From: JACKFB01 sp041389525
Lineage (GTDB): Bacteria > Myxococcota_A > UBA9042 > PHBI01 > JACKFB01
Direction: 5' to 3'
Length of the DNA: 64,000 nt
Assembly: GCA_041389525.1 (NCBI GenBank)
Contig: JAWKRR010000025.1
Location: 33,401-97,400 of the forward strand
Shown here: positions 18,491-27,091 of the stretch, piece by piece
How the letters are laid out: each line of letters starts with the position of its first letter
Numbering within the stretch: position 1 is the first letter of the stretch
The notes under the pieces: model-generated
What the model was told of the DNA's origin: nothing
Databases searched by the model: none
The model's input: only the letters and a program-made list of their open reading frames with translations
Translations under genes and position numbers: made by a program

Positions 18491-20888
18491 CGACGGGGAG
18501 ATCTTCGAGGTTTGCCGGGAGGATGCGGCCGATGCGCCCGTCCGCCTCGGCCCGCGCGCAGGGGATGTTCAGGCAGCGCTCCAGGGCGCGCCACATGGCG
18601 TTGAGCTCGCAGGAGACGCCGCGATCGACCGGGCCGGCGCACACATGGGGCAGGCAGCGCCCGTCGGGGCCGCACTGCTCGCCCGGGTGGCAGTCGTTGG
18701 CGTCGGCGCAGGGCAGCCGGCAGCGGCTGTCGCGGCACTGCGCGACGGGTACGACGCAGCGTCCGCCTTGGCACAGCGCGCCTGATTCGCAGTCCGCGGC
18801 GGTCGCGCAGGCGGTGCACGCGCCGCCGGGGCAGACGGCGGCGACGTCAACGCAGCTCGCGTCGTCTTGGCACGACGCGCCCTCGCGCGGCTCGCAGATC
18901 CCCGCGACGCAGAGCCGCTGTCCCGGCGCCAGCGTCAGGTCGCGGCCCGGGCAGTCCGCGTCGGTCTCGCAGCTACGCTCGCAGCGCGTGCTCGCGCAGA
19001 TGATGTCCTGCGCCTGGCAGAAGCCGGCGACGCAGGGCTGGTCGTCCGCGCACGGCGTGGCCAGGTCGCAGACGGTACAGGTCGCAGGCGTGCAAGGCGT
19101 CGGCACCCGGCAGGCGGCCGTGTTGCTGCACTGCCCGCCCAAGTCCACCGCGCAGTGACCGGGGCTGACAAGCTCGCCCGGCGTGGTCTGGGCCACGCGC
19201 AGGCAATCGGCGCCGTAGAACGCGGAGACGTCGGCCACACAGCTCTCAAACCCGACGCAGCCCTCCAGCTGCAGCGCGCCGCTCGCGGCCCGGCACTCCT
19301 CGATGCACGGGTCGCTCCGAAGCACCGTCTCGAGCACCGCGTCACGCAGCGCCACGTCGGTGTCGATCTGCGTGTTATTGACCTTCAGGACCGTGAACCC
19401 CGAGCCACCGCTGGCGATGTAGTCGTTGGTGGCCATCTCGTAGACCGCGTTCGGGTCCAGCGGCCGCCGCACGCAGCCCGTCGCGTCGGTGATCTCGGGG
19501 TCGCCGCAGTTGGTGAAGACGATGTCTTTGGCCACGGGCGGGTCGGCCGCGCAGTCCATGATGAACTCGATGCCCGACACCTGAATCTGCGTGGAGCAGC
19601 CGCGCCCGGCGCTGCGGCGCGTCGAGAAGTCCAGCAGCTCCTGCACGTCTTTGCCCGACAGGTACATCGTGGTCACGTAGTTGTTGAACGGGAAGATGTT
19701 GTAGAGCTGATCGAGGGTGATGGCGCCCGGGTTCAGGTCGGTGCGGATGCCCAGCGAGTTGGTCATCCCGAAGTCGGCGCGGGCGTACTGACGGATGGCC
19801 TCGGCGACCATGTTGCCCAGCGGCGAGTCGCCGCCGTCGAAGCCGAAGCGCCGAATGACGCGGGTCGCGTAGCCGTAGACCGACTTCAGGTCGATGGTCT
19901 GGTGCAGCTTGCGCGCGTAGGGCTCGATGAGGTCGAGCATCCCGGGGTCTTCGGGGATGTGGGAGTCGATGGGCACCACCTTGTAGTCGTGGGCGACCAC
20001 CTCGCCGTCGCGCACCACCACGTCCAGGCGCCCGACGAACTTCGCGAAGGCGCCCGAGTGGGCCAAGATCACCGGCCGCCCGGTGCGGTCCGGGATGACC
20101 TTCGGCGGCATCAGGACGATGTGCAGGTGCCCGCCCATGACGATGTCCAGGCCCTCGGTGGCGCGGATCATGTCCTCGTCCTCGCCGAGGCCGGCGTGGC
20201 TGACCGCCACGATCAGGTCGACGTGCGGGCGCAGGATGTCGACCCAGTCCTGCACCGTCTGCACGATGTCCAGCGGGACGATGTGCAGCGAGTTGCCGAT
20301 GTCGGTGATCGAGGAGAGCGACGAGAAGTTGCCGACGCCGATGATGCCGATGCGCATCCCGTCCGCGTTGATGATCTCCACGGGCTGTGCGATTTGGCCC
20401 AGCCGCTCGCCCGGCTCGAAGAGGTAGTTCGCCGCCACCAGCGGGTAGGTCGCCCAGCGGTCGAGCTGTTTCACGTAGTTCCCAAGCCCCTCGTCGAACT
20501 CGTGGTTGCCGATGACCACCGCGTCCGGCCGCAGCTGGCTCAGCGCGCGCTGCTCCGCCTCACCCAGGAACGCGTTGAAGATCGGCGCGCCCTGAAAGCA
20601 GTCGCCCGAGTCCACGTAGATCGATCGCGCCGCCCGCGCGCGCTCCCGGTCGATGACCGTCGCCATGCGCGCGATGCCGCCGAAGGGGGAATTTTCCTGC
20701 AACAGCCCGAGATCTTCGTCCCCCGCCAGCACCTCGAAGTCGTAGGGCAGCAGGCGCGAGTGGATGTCGGTCGTGTGGAGGATGGTCAGCCGCAGGTCGC
20801 GACCGGCGATGGCAGGCGCTTGGTAGCGCTCGGCACAACCCGAGAGGGCGCCGATCATGCACGCCAATAGCAGACCAGACCGCAGCAC
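18465..20888 (-). CDS. 5'-nucleotidase/metallophosphatase lipoprotein with Cys-rich tail
   Basis: An 807-residue UshA-type enzyme that would remove phosphate from extracellular nucleotides. The lipobox is ALSGC. The dinuclear metal domain shows LHTTDIHSRL, YVDSGDCFQG, GNHEFDEG and GGHLHIV. The C-terminal nucleotidase domain shows the substrate-binding ATNDYIASGGSGF. About 270 extra residues follow, with many Cys in repeats of the type CxxxxDCxxGxxCxxGxC. The GTG at 20888 is chosen because GGAGG lies 5 nt upstream and the signal peptide starts there. It is first of a three-gene operon. The Cys-rich tail probably anchors or displays the enzyme. Confidence 0.85.
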   Translation of the reverse strand: MLRSGLLLACMIGALSGCAERYQAPAIAGRDLRLTILHTTDIHSRLLPYDFEVLAGDEDLGLLQENSPFGGIARMATVIDRERARAARSIYVDSGDCFQGAPIFNAFLGEAEQRALSQLRPDAVVIGNHEFDEGLGNYVKQLDRWATYPLVAANYLFEPGERLGQIAQPVEIINADGMRIGIIGVGNFSSLSSITDIGNSLHIVPLDIVQTVQDWVDILRPHVDLIVAVSHAGLGEDEDMIRATEGLDIVMGGHLHIVLMPPKVIPDRTGRPVILAHSGAFAKFVGRLDVVVRDGEVVAHDYKVVPIDSHIPEDPGMLDLIEPYARKLHQTIDLKSVYGYATRVIRRFGFDGGDSPLGNMVAEAIRQYARADFGMTNSLGIRTDLNPGAITLDQLYNIFPFNNYVTTMYLSGKDVQELLDFSTRRSAGRGCSTQIQVSGIEFIMDCAADPPVAKDIVFTNCGDPEITDATGCVRRPLDPNAVYEMATNDYIASGGSGFTVLKVNNTQIDTDVALRDAVLETVLRSDPCIEECRAASGALQLEGCVGFESCVADVSAFYGADCLRVAQTTPGELVSPGHCAVDLGGQCSNTAACRVPTPCTPATCTVCDLATPCADDQPCVAGFCQAQDIICASTRCERSCETDADCPGRDLTLAPGQRLCVAGICEPREGASCQDDASCVDVAAVCPGGACTACATAADCESGALCQGGRCVVPVAQCRDSRCRLPCADANDCHPGEQCGPDGRCLPHVCAGPVDRGVSCELNAMWRALERCLNIPCARAEADGRIGRILPANLEDLPVDGNPDDDL

Positions 20889-21041
20889 AGCTTCCTCCCC
20901 GGCGGAGCGCGGCATCTAGCACACGGCTTGACCGCGCCACAAGCCAGCGCTGGCCGCGGCGGGGCGGGCTCAGGGTTCATTGCCCCGAACCGCTGACCTC
21001 GCGCTCGGATTGACCGCGCGACAGTGATACCGTCCGCCGCC

Positions 21042-22568
21042 ATGAAAAGCTCCCTACTCGCCGTCCTCCTCGTAAGTCTCGCCGCGGGGCCCACCTTCGC
21101 TTACAGCGTGGGCGTCTCCAACGGCGTCCCCGTGCGCTGGAAGGCCTCGACGGTGCCCTTCAAGGTCCAGGCCATCGGCTCCGACGACCTGACGCCGGTG
21201 AAGACCGATATCGCCATCAACGCGGCCATCGCGACCTGGAACTCGCTGGGGTGCTCGAACCTCGTGATCGAGCGAACCGGCGACGCGCCCAACCCCAAGA
21301 CGAACCTGCTGGCCGGCGCCGCGCCGAACGGGATCAACGACATCCACTGGCTCGAGGACGCGACCTGGAGCTACGGCAAGTGGGTCCTGGGCGTCACGGC
21401 CCCGGTGACCGCGGGCGGCGCGTTCATCGCCGAGGCCGACATCGCGTTCAATGGTTACAAGCAGAAGTGGTCGATCAACGGCGACGGGCGCATCGACGTC
21501 GAGTCCGTGGCGCTGCACGAGATCGGCCACGCCTTCGGGCTGAACCACAACCTCGGGCCCTACGACGAGAGCGACCTGCCCACGATGCACCCCAGCGTGT
21601 TGCCGAATCTGGCCAGCCGCTCCCTGTCCCCGGACGACGTCAACGCGACCTGCTTTCTCTACCCGGCCACGCCCTACGTCTGCGGCGGCGACGGCGACTG
21701 CCCCATGATCCTCGGCCACACCGCCAGCGGCGACGAGTACTACGCGGGCCGCCTGGGGTGCGACGCGGGGACCGGCACCTGCTCGGACACCGAGTATTTC
21801 CCTGCAGGGATCGCCCAGATCGGCGAGATCTGTGAGTACGACTCGAGCTGCGTCGAGGGGCTGCGCTGCCAGCCCTGGCAGAACACCGCGGTCTGCTCGA
21901 CCTTCTGCTTGGTCGAGGACCCGGGCTGCCCCGCTGACTTCACCTGCACGCCCTTCAGCAGCGTGCCGCAGTACGGCGCCTGCCTGCCGACCGACGGCAT
22001 CCCGAAGGAGCCAGGCCAGGGGCCCGGGGGATGCGTGTCGACCGCGGTCTGTCTGGGCGGGAAGCTCTGCTTGCCGACCCCGACGGGCGAGAAGAAGGTG
22101 TGCACCGAGCTTTGCGACGCGACCGTCGACGGGGCTTGCGGCGCGGGGCGCGGCTGCTGGAGCTACGGGGCGAAGAACGGCGGCTGCTTTGAGCTGGCGC
22201 TCTTCCCACCGCCGGTGCCGGACCCGGGGCCGGAGCCGGTCGCCGACATCGCGCCTGAGCTGGCGCCCGAGCCGGTCCCCGACTCCGCGCCCGACGCCGG
22301 CCCCGTGCCCGACACGTCGGTGAGCGAGGTCGCGCCTGACGGTTCGGGACCTGCGCCCGACCAGTCCGCGCCGGAGACCACGGGCCCGGGTGACGCATCG
22401 GTCGCCGAACTGAGCACCCCGGACAGCGCCCAGCCGGGTGGCGGCAGCGCCTCGAGCGGTTGCGGCGCCACCCCCGAGGGTGCCGGCTGGAGCTGGGCGC
22501 TCGGATTGCTGCTGGGATTCGCGCTGCTGAAGCGGCGTCGGCGCGCGCCGATGGTGGCGTGGGGCTGA
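21042..22568 (+). CDS. matrixin-type secreted metalloprotease with MYXO-CTERM-like tail
   Basis: A 508-residue protein with a Sec signal peptide (cleavage near PTFA-YS). The metzincin zinc motif HEIGHAFGLNH lies at about residues 159-169, followed by a Met-turn (TMHPSVL), so this is a peptidase of the matrixin group. A Cys-rich segment (about 210-385) follows, then a Pro/Asp/Glu-rich spacer, and finally SSGCG, one membrane helix and KRRRR. That tail resembles MYXO-CTERM, suggesting surface anchoring after sorting. The ATG at 21042 is chosen over a GTG at 21024 because the signal peptide starts there. Confidence 0.85.
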   Translation: MKSSLLAVLLVSLAAGPTFAYSVGVSNGVPVRWKASTVPFKVQAIGSDDLTPVKTDIAINAAIATWNSLGCSNLVIERTGDAPNPKTNLLAGAAPNGINDIHWLEDATWSYGKWVLGVTAPVTAGGAFIAEADIAFNGYKQKWSINGDGRIDVESVALHEIGHAFGLNHNLGPYDESDLPTMHPSVLPNLASRSLSPDDVNATCFLYPATPYVCGGDGDCPMILGHTASGDEYYAGRLGCDAGTGTCSDTEYFPAGIAQIGEICEYDSSCVEGLRCQPWQNTAVCSTFCLVEDPGCPADFTCTPFSSVPQYGACLPTDGIPKEPGQGPGGCVSTAVCLGGKLCLPTPTGEKKVCTELCDATVDGACGAGRGCWSYGAKNGGCFELALFPPPVPDPGPEPVADIAPELAPEPVPDSAPDAGPVPDTSVSEVAPDGSGPAPDQSAPETTGPGDASVAELSTPDSAQPGGGSASSGCGATPEGAGWSWALGLLLGFALLKRRRRAPMVAWG

Positions 22569-23584
22569 CACCGGCCGAGGCGGACGCGCTCATCCGGTAT
22601 CGACCTGGGGGCAACGACGGCCACGTCGAGAGCCTCTTCCTCGAGCTGGATCTCGGCCAGGGGCGCGGGTTGTGGCTCAGGTACACGCTGTGGGCGCCGA
22701 CCATCAGCGGTCGGGAGGCGCAGGCGGCGGTCTGGGCGGTGGCGTTCGGGGTCGGCGAGGGCGGCGAGCACGTCGCGCTGCGCGAGACCACGCCGACGTC
22801 GCGGGCGCGGTTTGAGACGGAGTCGCTGTACCTGCGGGTCGGCGAGTGCGAGCTGCGCCAGGGCCGCGCGACCGGGACGATCCGCGACGAGGGCGGCGGC
22901 CCCGACATCGCGTGGGACCTGAGCTTCCCCTGCGAACACGAGGGGTTTCGCCATCTGCCCGCCGAGTGGATGTACGGCGCCGGCTGGCCGAGCGCCAAGG
23001 CCGCGACGCCGCAGATCGACGCGCGATTCTCCGGCACGGTGCGGGTGGGCGAGACCACGCTGAGCGTGCGCGACGCCCCCGGATTGCTCGGCCACAACTG
23101 GGGGAAACAGCACCCGCAGCGGTGGCAGTGGCTTCACTGCAACGCGTTTGAGGGCGCTCCCGGCGTGGCGCTCGAGGTGCTCAGCGCGAAGACGGGCGGT
23201 GGACGATGGGCCGGTCCGGCGCTGAGCGTGCTGCACCTGCGTCTGCCGGGCGAGCGCATCACCGTCGGGCCTGTACGCGGGCTGTGGGCGACGCGGGTCA
23301 CGAGCGACGGGCTGGCCTGCCACTTCAGCGCGCGCACCGGAGATCGGCGCGTGGAGGGCGAGTTCAGCGCGGCACCTCAGCGCTTTGTGGGCGTGGACTA
23401 CACCGATCCGAGCGGGCGGATCGCGCACTGCGTCCACACGAAGATCGCCGACGGCGTCTTGCGGGTCTACGCTCGCGAAGACGGCGCGTGGCGTGAGACC
23501 CTCTCGCTGGTGGCCCAAGGCTGCGCGGCGCTCGAGCACGGGACCCGCGGCGACACCCACGGCGTAAGGATACGCATCCGATGA
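22559..23584 (+). CDS. lipocalin-like protein (CrtC/AttH/tocopherol-cyclase type, tentative)
   Basis: A 341-residue protein without a signal peptide. The order of segments (an early LRYTLWAP strand, then ALHLPAEW-like HLPAEWMYG, then LLGHNWGKQHPQRWQWLHCN) resembles two-domain lipocalin-like proteins of the hydroxyneurosporene-hydratase/AttH/tocopherol-cyclase group, which bind hydrophobic ligands. The GTG at 22559 is chosen because it starts just before the conserved part. It overlaps the stop of the preceding protease gene by 10 bp, and no clear ribosome site is present. Its stop overlaps the next gene's ATG, so it is coupled to the cysteine desulfurase. Confidence 0.55.
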   Translation: MGLTPAEADALIRYRPGGNDGHVESLFLELDLGQGRGLWLRYTLWAPTISGREAQAAVWAVAFGVGEGGEHVALRETTPTSRARFETESLYLRVGECELRQGRATGTIRDEGGGPDIAWDLSFPCEHEGFRHLPAEWMYGAGWPSAKAATPQIDARFSGTVRVGETTLSVRDAPGLLGHNWGKQHPQRWQWLHCNAFEGAPGVALEVLSAKTGGGRWAGPALSVLHLRLPGERITVGPVRGLWATRVTSDGLACHFSARTGDRRVEGEFSAAPQRFVGVDYTDPSGRIAHCVHTKIADGVLRVYAREDGAWRETLSLVAQGCAALEHGTRGDTHGVRIRIR

Positions 23585-24699
23585 CCGAACGCGTCTACCT
23601 CGACCACAACGCGACAACCCCTGTGCTGCCCGAGGCGCGCGAGGCCGTCATCGACGCGCTGGACCGCGGCTACGGCAACCCGTCCAGCGCGCACGGGGCC
23701 GGCCGGGACGCGCGCGCCATCGTCGAGGCCGCGCGCCAGGCGGTGGCCGACGCGATGGACGTCAAGCCGGCGCAGGTGACCTTCACCTCAGGCGCGACCG
23801 AGGGGATCAACCACGTCGTTGAGATCGCGGGGCCAGGCCGCGTGATCGCGAGCGCGGTCGAGCACCCGGCGGTCTACGCGGCGGTCGAGGCGAGGCCCGG
23901 TCGCGAGCTGATCCGCTGCCCGGTCGACCGGGACGGCCTCTGCGAGCCCGGAGATATCCTGGACCTCGTGGACGCCGGCGACTTGCCAGCCCTCGTCGCG
24001 CTGATCGCCGCCCAGAATGAGACCGGCGTGATTCAGCCGGTGGGCGAGCTGGTGCCCTTCTTGCGGGCCCGCGGCGTCCCCTTCCTGGTGGACGCGGTGC
24101 AGCTCGCGGGCAAGCTGCCTGTGACCTTTCAGCCTGACTACACGGTCATCACCGCGCACAAGGTCGGCGGCCCCAAGGGCGTGGGCGCGATCATCAGCCG
24201 CGAAGATCTCGAGCTGGCGCCGATGATCTTCGGTGGCGGCCAGGAGTCCGGGCGCCGGGGCGGGACCGAGGGCGTGCCGGCCATCGCCGGGTTCGGCGCG
24301 GCCATGGCGGTCGTCGCCGAGACGCGCATCGCGCAGGCCTACCGCCTCTCGCGGCTGCGCGAGGGCCTGCAGCAGGCTTTTCTCGAGTGTTTCCCTGGCT
24401 CTGAGGTGGTGGGTCGTGGCGCGCCGCGCCTGCCGAACACCCTGGCGTTGATGCTGCCCGCCGGGATCTCGGGCGCAGCCCTCGTGGCGGCCCTGGACGT
24501 CGACGGCATCTGCATCAGCGCCGGCAGCGCGTGCCACGCGGGCACCCCGACCCCCTCGTCGACCCTGCTCGCGATGGGCTATTCGCCCGAAGAGGCCGTG
24601 CGCGTCGTCCGCATCACGGTCGGCCCGCCGAACACCACCGACGAGGTGATGCGGGTCTTCTCGCTGCTGCCCGGCGTCGCGAAGCGCATGGCCGCATGA
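23581..24699 (+). CDS. cysteine desulfurase (NifS/IscS family)
   Basis: A 372-residue pyridoxal-phosphate enzyme that moves sulfur from cysteine to acceptors, for example for Fe-S clusters or thio-cofactors. Family motifs are YLDHNATTP at the N-terminus, the PLP-lysine segment TAHKVGGPKG (near residue 194), the ESGRRGGTEGVP loop and the catalytic Cys in SAGSACHAG (near residue 318). Its start overlaps the preceding stop (ATGA), and its own stop overlaps lipB (ATGA). Coupling to lipB makes sense because lipoyl synthase needs Fe-S clusters and sulfur. Confidence 0.93.
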   Translation: MTERVYLDHNATTPVLPEAREAVIDALDRGYGNPSSAHGAGRDARAIVEAARQAVADAMDVKPAQVTFTSGATEGINHVVEIAGPGRVIASAVEHPAVYAAVEARPGRELIRCPVDRDGLCEPGDILDLVDAGDLPALVALIAAQNETGVIQPVGELVPFLRARGVPFLVDAVQLAGKLPVTFQPDYTVITAHKVGGPKGVGAIISREDLELAPMIFGGGQESGRRGGTEGVPAIAGFGAAMAVVAETRIAQAYRLSRLREGLQQAFLECFPGSEVVGRGAPRLPNTLALMLPAGISGAALVAALDVDGICISAGSACHAGTPTPSSTLLAMGYSPEEAVRVVRITVGPPNTTDEVMRVFSLLPGVAKRMAA

Positions 24700-25322
24700 T
24701 CGTCCGGCTCGCGGGCGTGCTCTCCTACGCCGCCGGGCTTGAGCAGCAGCACCGAGCCCGCGAGCGCGTGCTGGCGGGCGGTCCCGACGAGCTCTTGCTG
24801 TTGGAGCACCAGCCCGTGGTGACCCTGGGCCGCCGCGGGGGTGTGGTAGACAGCGCGCGCTTGGCCGAGCTAGGCATCCCGACCGTCCAGACCGACCGGG
24901 GCGGGCTCGCGACCTGGCACGGCCCAGGGCAGCTCACCGGCTACCCGATCGTCGATTTGCGCAGGCGCCGCCTGGCTGTGGGTGACTTCGTGGCCACCCT
25001 GGGCCGCCTGCTCGAGGCCCTGAGCGCCGAGTTTGGCGTGGACGCCCGCTGGGAGCGCGAGCGCCCCGGCGTGTACGTCGGCGCGAAGAAGCTCGGCTCC
25101 ATCGGCCTGCACGTTCACCGCGGCGTGACCACCCACGGCTTCGCCCTCAACGTGGACTGCGACCTCGCCGGGTTCGCCGCGATCTCGCCCTGCGGCGCCA
25201 CCGACCTCGCGATGACGACGCTCGCCCGCGAGGCCGACCGACCGCCGACCCTCGCCCAGGTCCGAGACGCCGCGGCCAGCCAGTTCACGCGCCCGTGGCC
25301 AGTCGTGACCACGGGCGCATGA
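24696..25322 (+). CDS. lipB: octanoyl-[ACP]:protein transferase LipB
   Basis: A 208-residue enzyme that moves octanoate from acyl carrier protein to lipoyl domains, the first step of lipoate assembly. The motifs RGGLATWHGPGQ (residues 68-79), AKKLGSIGLHV with catalytic Lys132, THGFALNVD, and SPCGATD with catalytic Cys166 are all present. The length matches the family. The start overlaps the cysteine desulfurase stop by 4 bp. It converges with argG, with only 7 bp between the stops. No lipA gene is seen in the window. Confidence 0.95.
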   Translation: MIVRLAGVLSYAAGLEQQHRARERVLAGGPDELLLLEHQPVVTLGRRGGVVDSARLAELGIPTVQTDRGGLATWHGPGQLTGYPIVDLRRRRLAVGDFVATLGRLLEALSAEFGVDARWERERPGVYVGAKKLGSIGLHVHRGVTTHGFALNVDCDLAGFAAISPCGATDLAMTTLAREADRPPTLAQVRDAAASQFTRPWPVVTTGA

Positions 25323-25329
25323 CGGCCGG

Positions 25330-26547
25330 CTAGTCGAGGCCCGCGTCCTTGAGCGCGCGCAGCCGCAGCCGCAGCGCGTTGATGCGGATGAAGCCCTCGG
25401 CGTCCTTCTGGTCGTACACGGTGTCCTTCTCGAAGGTCGCGAAGGAGAACGAGTACAGCGAGTTCGGGCTCTTGCGGCCGGTGGTGACGACGTTGCCCTT
25501 GAAGAGGCGGAGCCGCGCCGTGCCGGTCACCGAGACCTGGGTCTCGCGCACGATCTTCCGCATCAGCTCGCACTCGGGCGAGTACCAGTACCCGCGGTAG
25601 ATCATCGCCGAGTACTGCGGCATCAGGCCGTCGCGCATCAGCATGACCTCGCGGTCCAGCGTCAGCGACTCGATGGCGCGGTGGGCGGCGTGCAGCAGCG
25701 TGACGCCGGGGGTCTCGTAGACGCCGCGGCTCTTGATGCCGACGTAGCGGTTCTCGACCAGGTCGACGCGGCCGACGCCGTGGCGCCCGCCGATGGCGTT
25801 GAGCTTGCGGACCAGCGCCGCCGGCCCGAGGGTCTCGCCGTTGACCGCGACGGGGATGCCCTGCTCGAAGTCGATGAGGACCGTCTCGGGGTCGTCGGGG
25901 GTCTTCTCGACCGGGCGGGTCAGCAGGTAGGTCTCCGGCGGCGGCTCCGACCACGGATCCTCGAGGATCCCGCCCTCGAAGCTGACGTGCATCAGGTTCC
26001 GGTCGATGGAGTAGGGCTTCTCCAGCGTCGAGGTGATGGGGATGTTGCGCTCGCGGCAGTAGGCGATGAGGTCGCTGCGGCCGGTGAACTCCCAGAAGCG
26101 CCAGGGGGCGATGACGCGGATGTGCGGATTGACCGAGTAGCTGGCCAGCTCGAAGCGGATCTGGTCGTTGCCCTTGCCGGTCGCGCCGTGAACCACCGCG
26201 TCGGCGCCGTGCTCCATGGCGACCTCGGCGAGGCGACGGCCGATGAGCGGGCGCGCGAGCGAGGTGCCCATGAGGTAGGTGCCCTCGTAGACCGCGTTGG
26301 CCTGGACGGCCGGGAACACGAAATCGCGAGCAAATTCCTCGGTGATATCCTCGATCACGGCCGCCGTGGCGCCGCCGGCCAGGGCCTTGGCCTCGAGGCC
26401 GTCGAGCTCCTCCTCCTGGCCCACGTCCGCGGTGTAGCAGACCACCTCGCAGCCGTAGGTTTCCTTGAGCCAGGTGAGCATGACCGAGGTGTCGAGCCCG
26501 CCGGAGTACGCCAGCACGACCTTCTTAATGGAGACGGGTTGTTTCAC
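25330..26547 (-). CDS. argG: argininosuccinate synthase
   Basis: A 405-residue enzyme joining citrulline and aspartate with ATP, the seventh step of arginine synthesis. The PP-loop AYSGGLDTS is at residues ~14-22; further signatures are GATGKGNDQIRFE, APWRFWEFTGR and the substrate loop EGGILEDPW. Start is GTG at 26547, overlapping the argR stop (GTGA). Expression is therefore tied to argR and to the operator upstream of it. Length is typical. Confidence 0.96.
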   Translation of the reverse strand: MKQPVSIKKVVLAYSGGLDTSVMLTWLKETYGCEVVCYTADVGQEEELDGLEAKALAGGATAAVIEDITEEFARDFVFPAVQANAVYEGTYLMGTSLARPLIGRRLAEVAMEHGADAVVHGATGKGNDQIRFELASYSVNPHIRVIAPWRFWEFTGRSDLIAYCRERNIPITSTLEKPYSIDRNLMHVSFEGGILEDPWSEPPPETYLLTRPVEKTPDDPETVLIDFEQGIPVAVNGETLGPAALVRKLNAIGGRHGVGRVDLVENRYVGIKSRGVYETPGVTLLHAAHRAIESLTLDREVMLMRDGLMPQYSAMIYRGYWYSPECELMRKIVRETQVSVTGTARLRLFKGNVVTTGRKSPNSLYSFSFATFEKDTVYDQKDAEGFIRINALRLRLRALKDAGLD

Positions 26548-27005
26548 GAGCTTGCCTGTCCTTTTTCGATGAGTGACCAGATGGCAGCCACGGTGGCGCC
26601 GGGGTCGTGGGTTTCGGCGACGATGCCCAACACGGTGTCGTCGCCTGCGATGGTGCCGATGAGCCCGGCGACTCGGAGCTGGTCGAGAGCGAGGCCCACG
26701 GGTTGGGCGCCGCCGGTCCTGGTGCGAATCACCAGGAGATTTCTGGAGGCCACGACGTCGCGGAGGAAGGCGCGCAGGTTCGCGACGGCCACCTCGGTGT
26801 CGGGCGTCGTGCGGGCACGACCGTAGCGCGAACCACCAGCCGGCTGCGGCTGCTTGACGACGCCGAGCGCGCGGAGATCGCGGGAGAGCGTGGCCTGGTT
26901 CACGTCGAAACCCTCGGCGCTGAGGAGGTGCTGGAGCTGCTCCTGGCTCTCGACTTCGTGGGTCTCGACGAGGCGCAGGATGATTTGGCGGCGGCGGATC
27001 TTCAA
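26544..27005 (-). CDS. argR: arginine repressor ArgR
   Basis: ArgR represses arginine genes when arginine is bound. The winged-helix N-terminus (RRQIILRLVETHEVESQEQL, then NQATLSRDLRALGVVK) and the C-terminal hexamer/arginine domain (VIRTRTGGAQPVG, GTIAGDDTVLG) are complete. The TTG at 27005 gives 153 residues, the usual size, and starts at the first helix as in AhrC. The ATG at 27050 would add 15 residues whose DNA is instead the operator described here. Neither start has a clear ribosome site. It is the first gene of the argR-argG operon and is probably autoregulated. Confidence 0.88.
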   Translation of the reverse strand: MKIRRRQIILRLVETHEVESQEQLQHLLSAEGFDVNQATLSRDLRALGVVKQPQPAGGSRYGRARTTPDTEVAVANLRAFLRDVVASRNLLVIRTRTGGAQPVGLALDQLRVAGLIGTIAGDDTVLGIVAETHDPGATVAAIWSLIEKGQASS

Positions 27006-27008
27006 GGC

Positions 27009-27043
27009 GGCAAGAATATGCAGGTTTCGCGCATAAACATGCA
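27009..27043 (-). promoter_or_regulatory. tandem ARG boxes (ArgR operator) of argR-argG
   Basis: Two imperfect palindromes read on the minus strand as TGCATGTTTATGCG (27043-27030) and TGCATATTCTTGCC (27022-27009). Their centres are 21 bp apart, the spacing of paired ARG boxes in E. coli. The area is AT-rich in a GC-rich genome. A TTGCAT / CATATT promoter pair with an 18-nt spacer overlaps both boxes, which fits repression by ArgR. Confidence 0.65.
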
Positions 27044-27091
27044 AGTGCATTCGACCATCGCGGCCCTAGAGCCCGGCCCCGAGGCGCGCGG

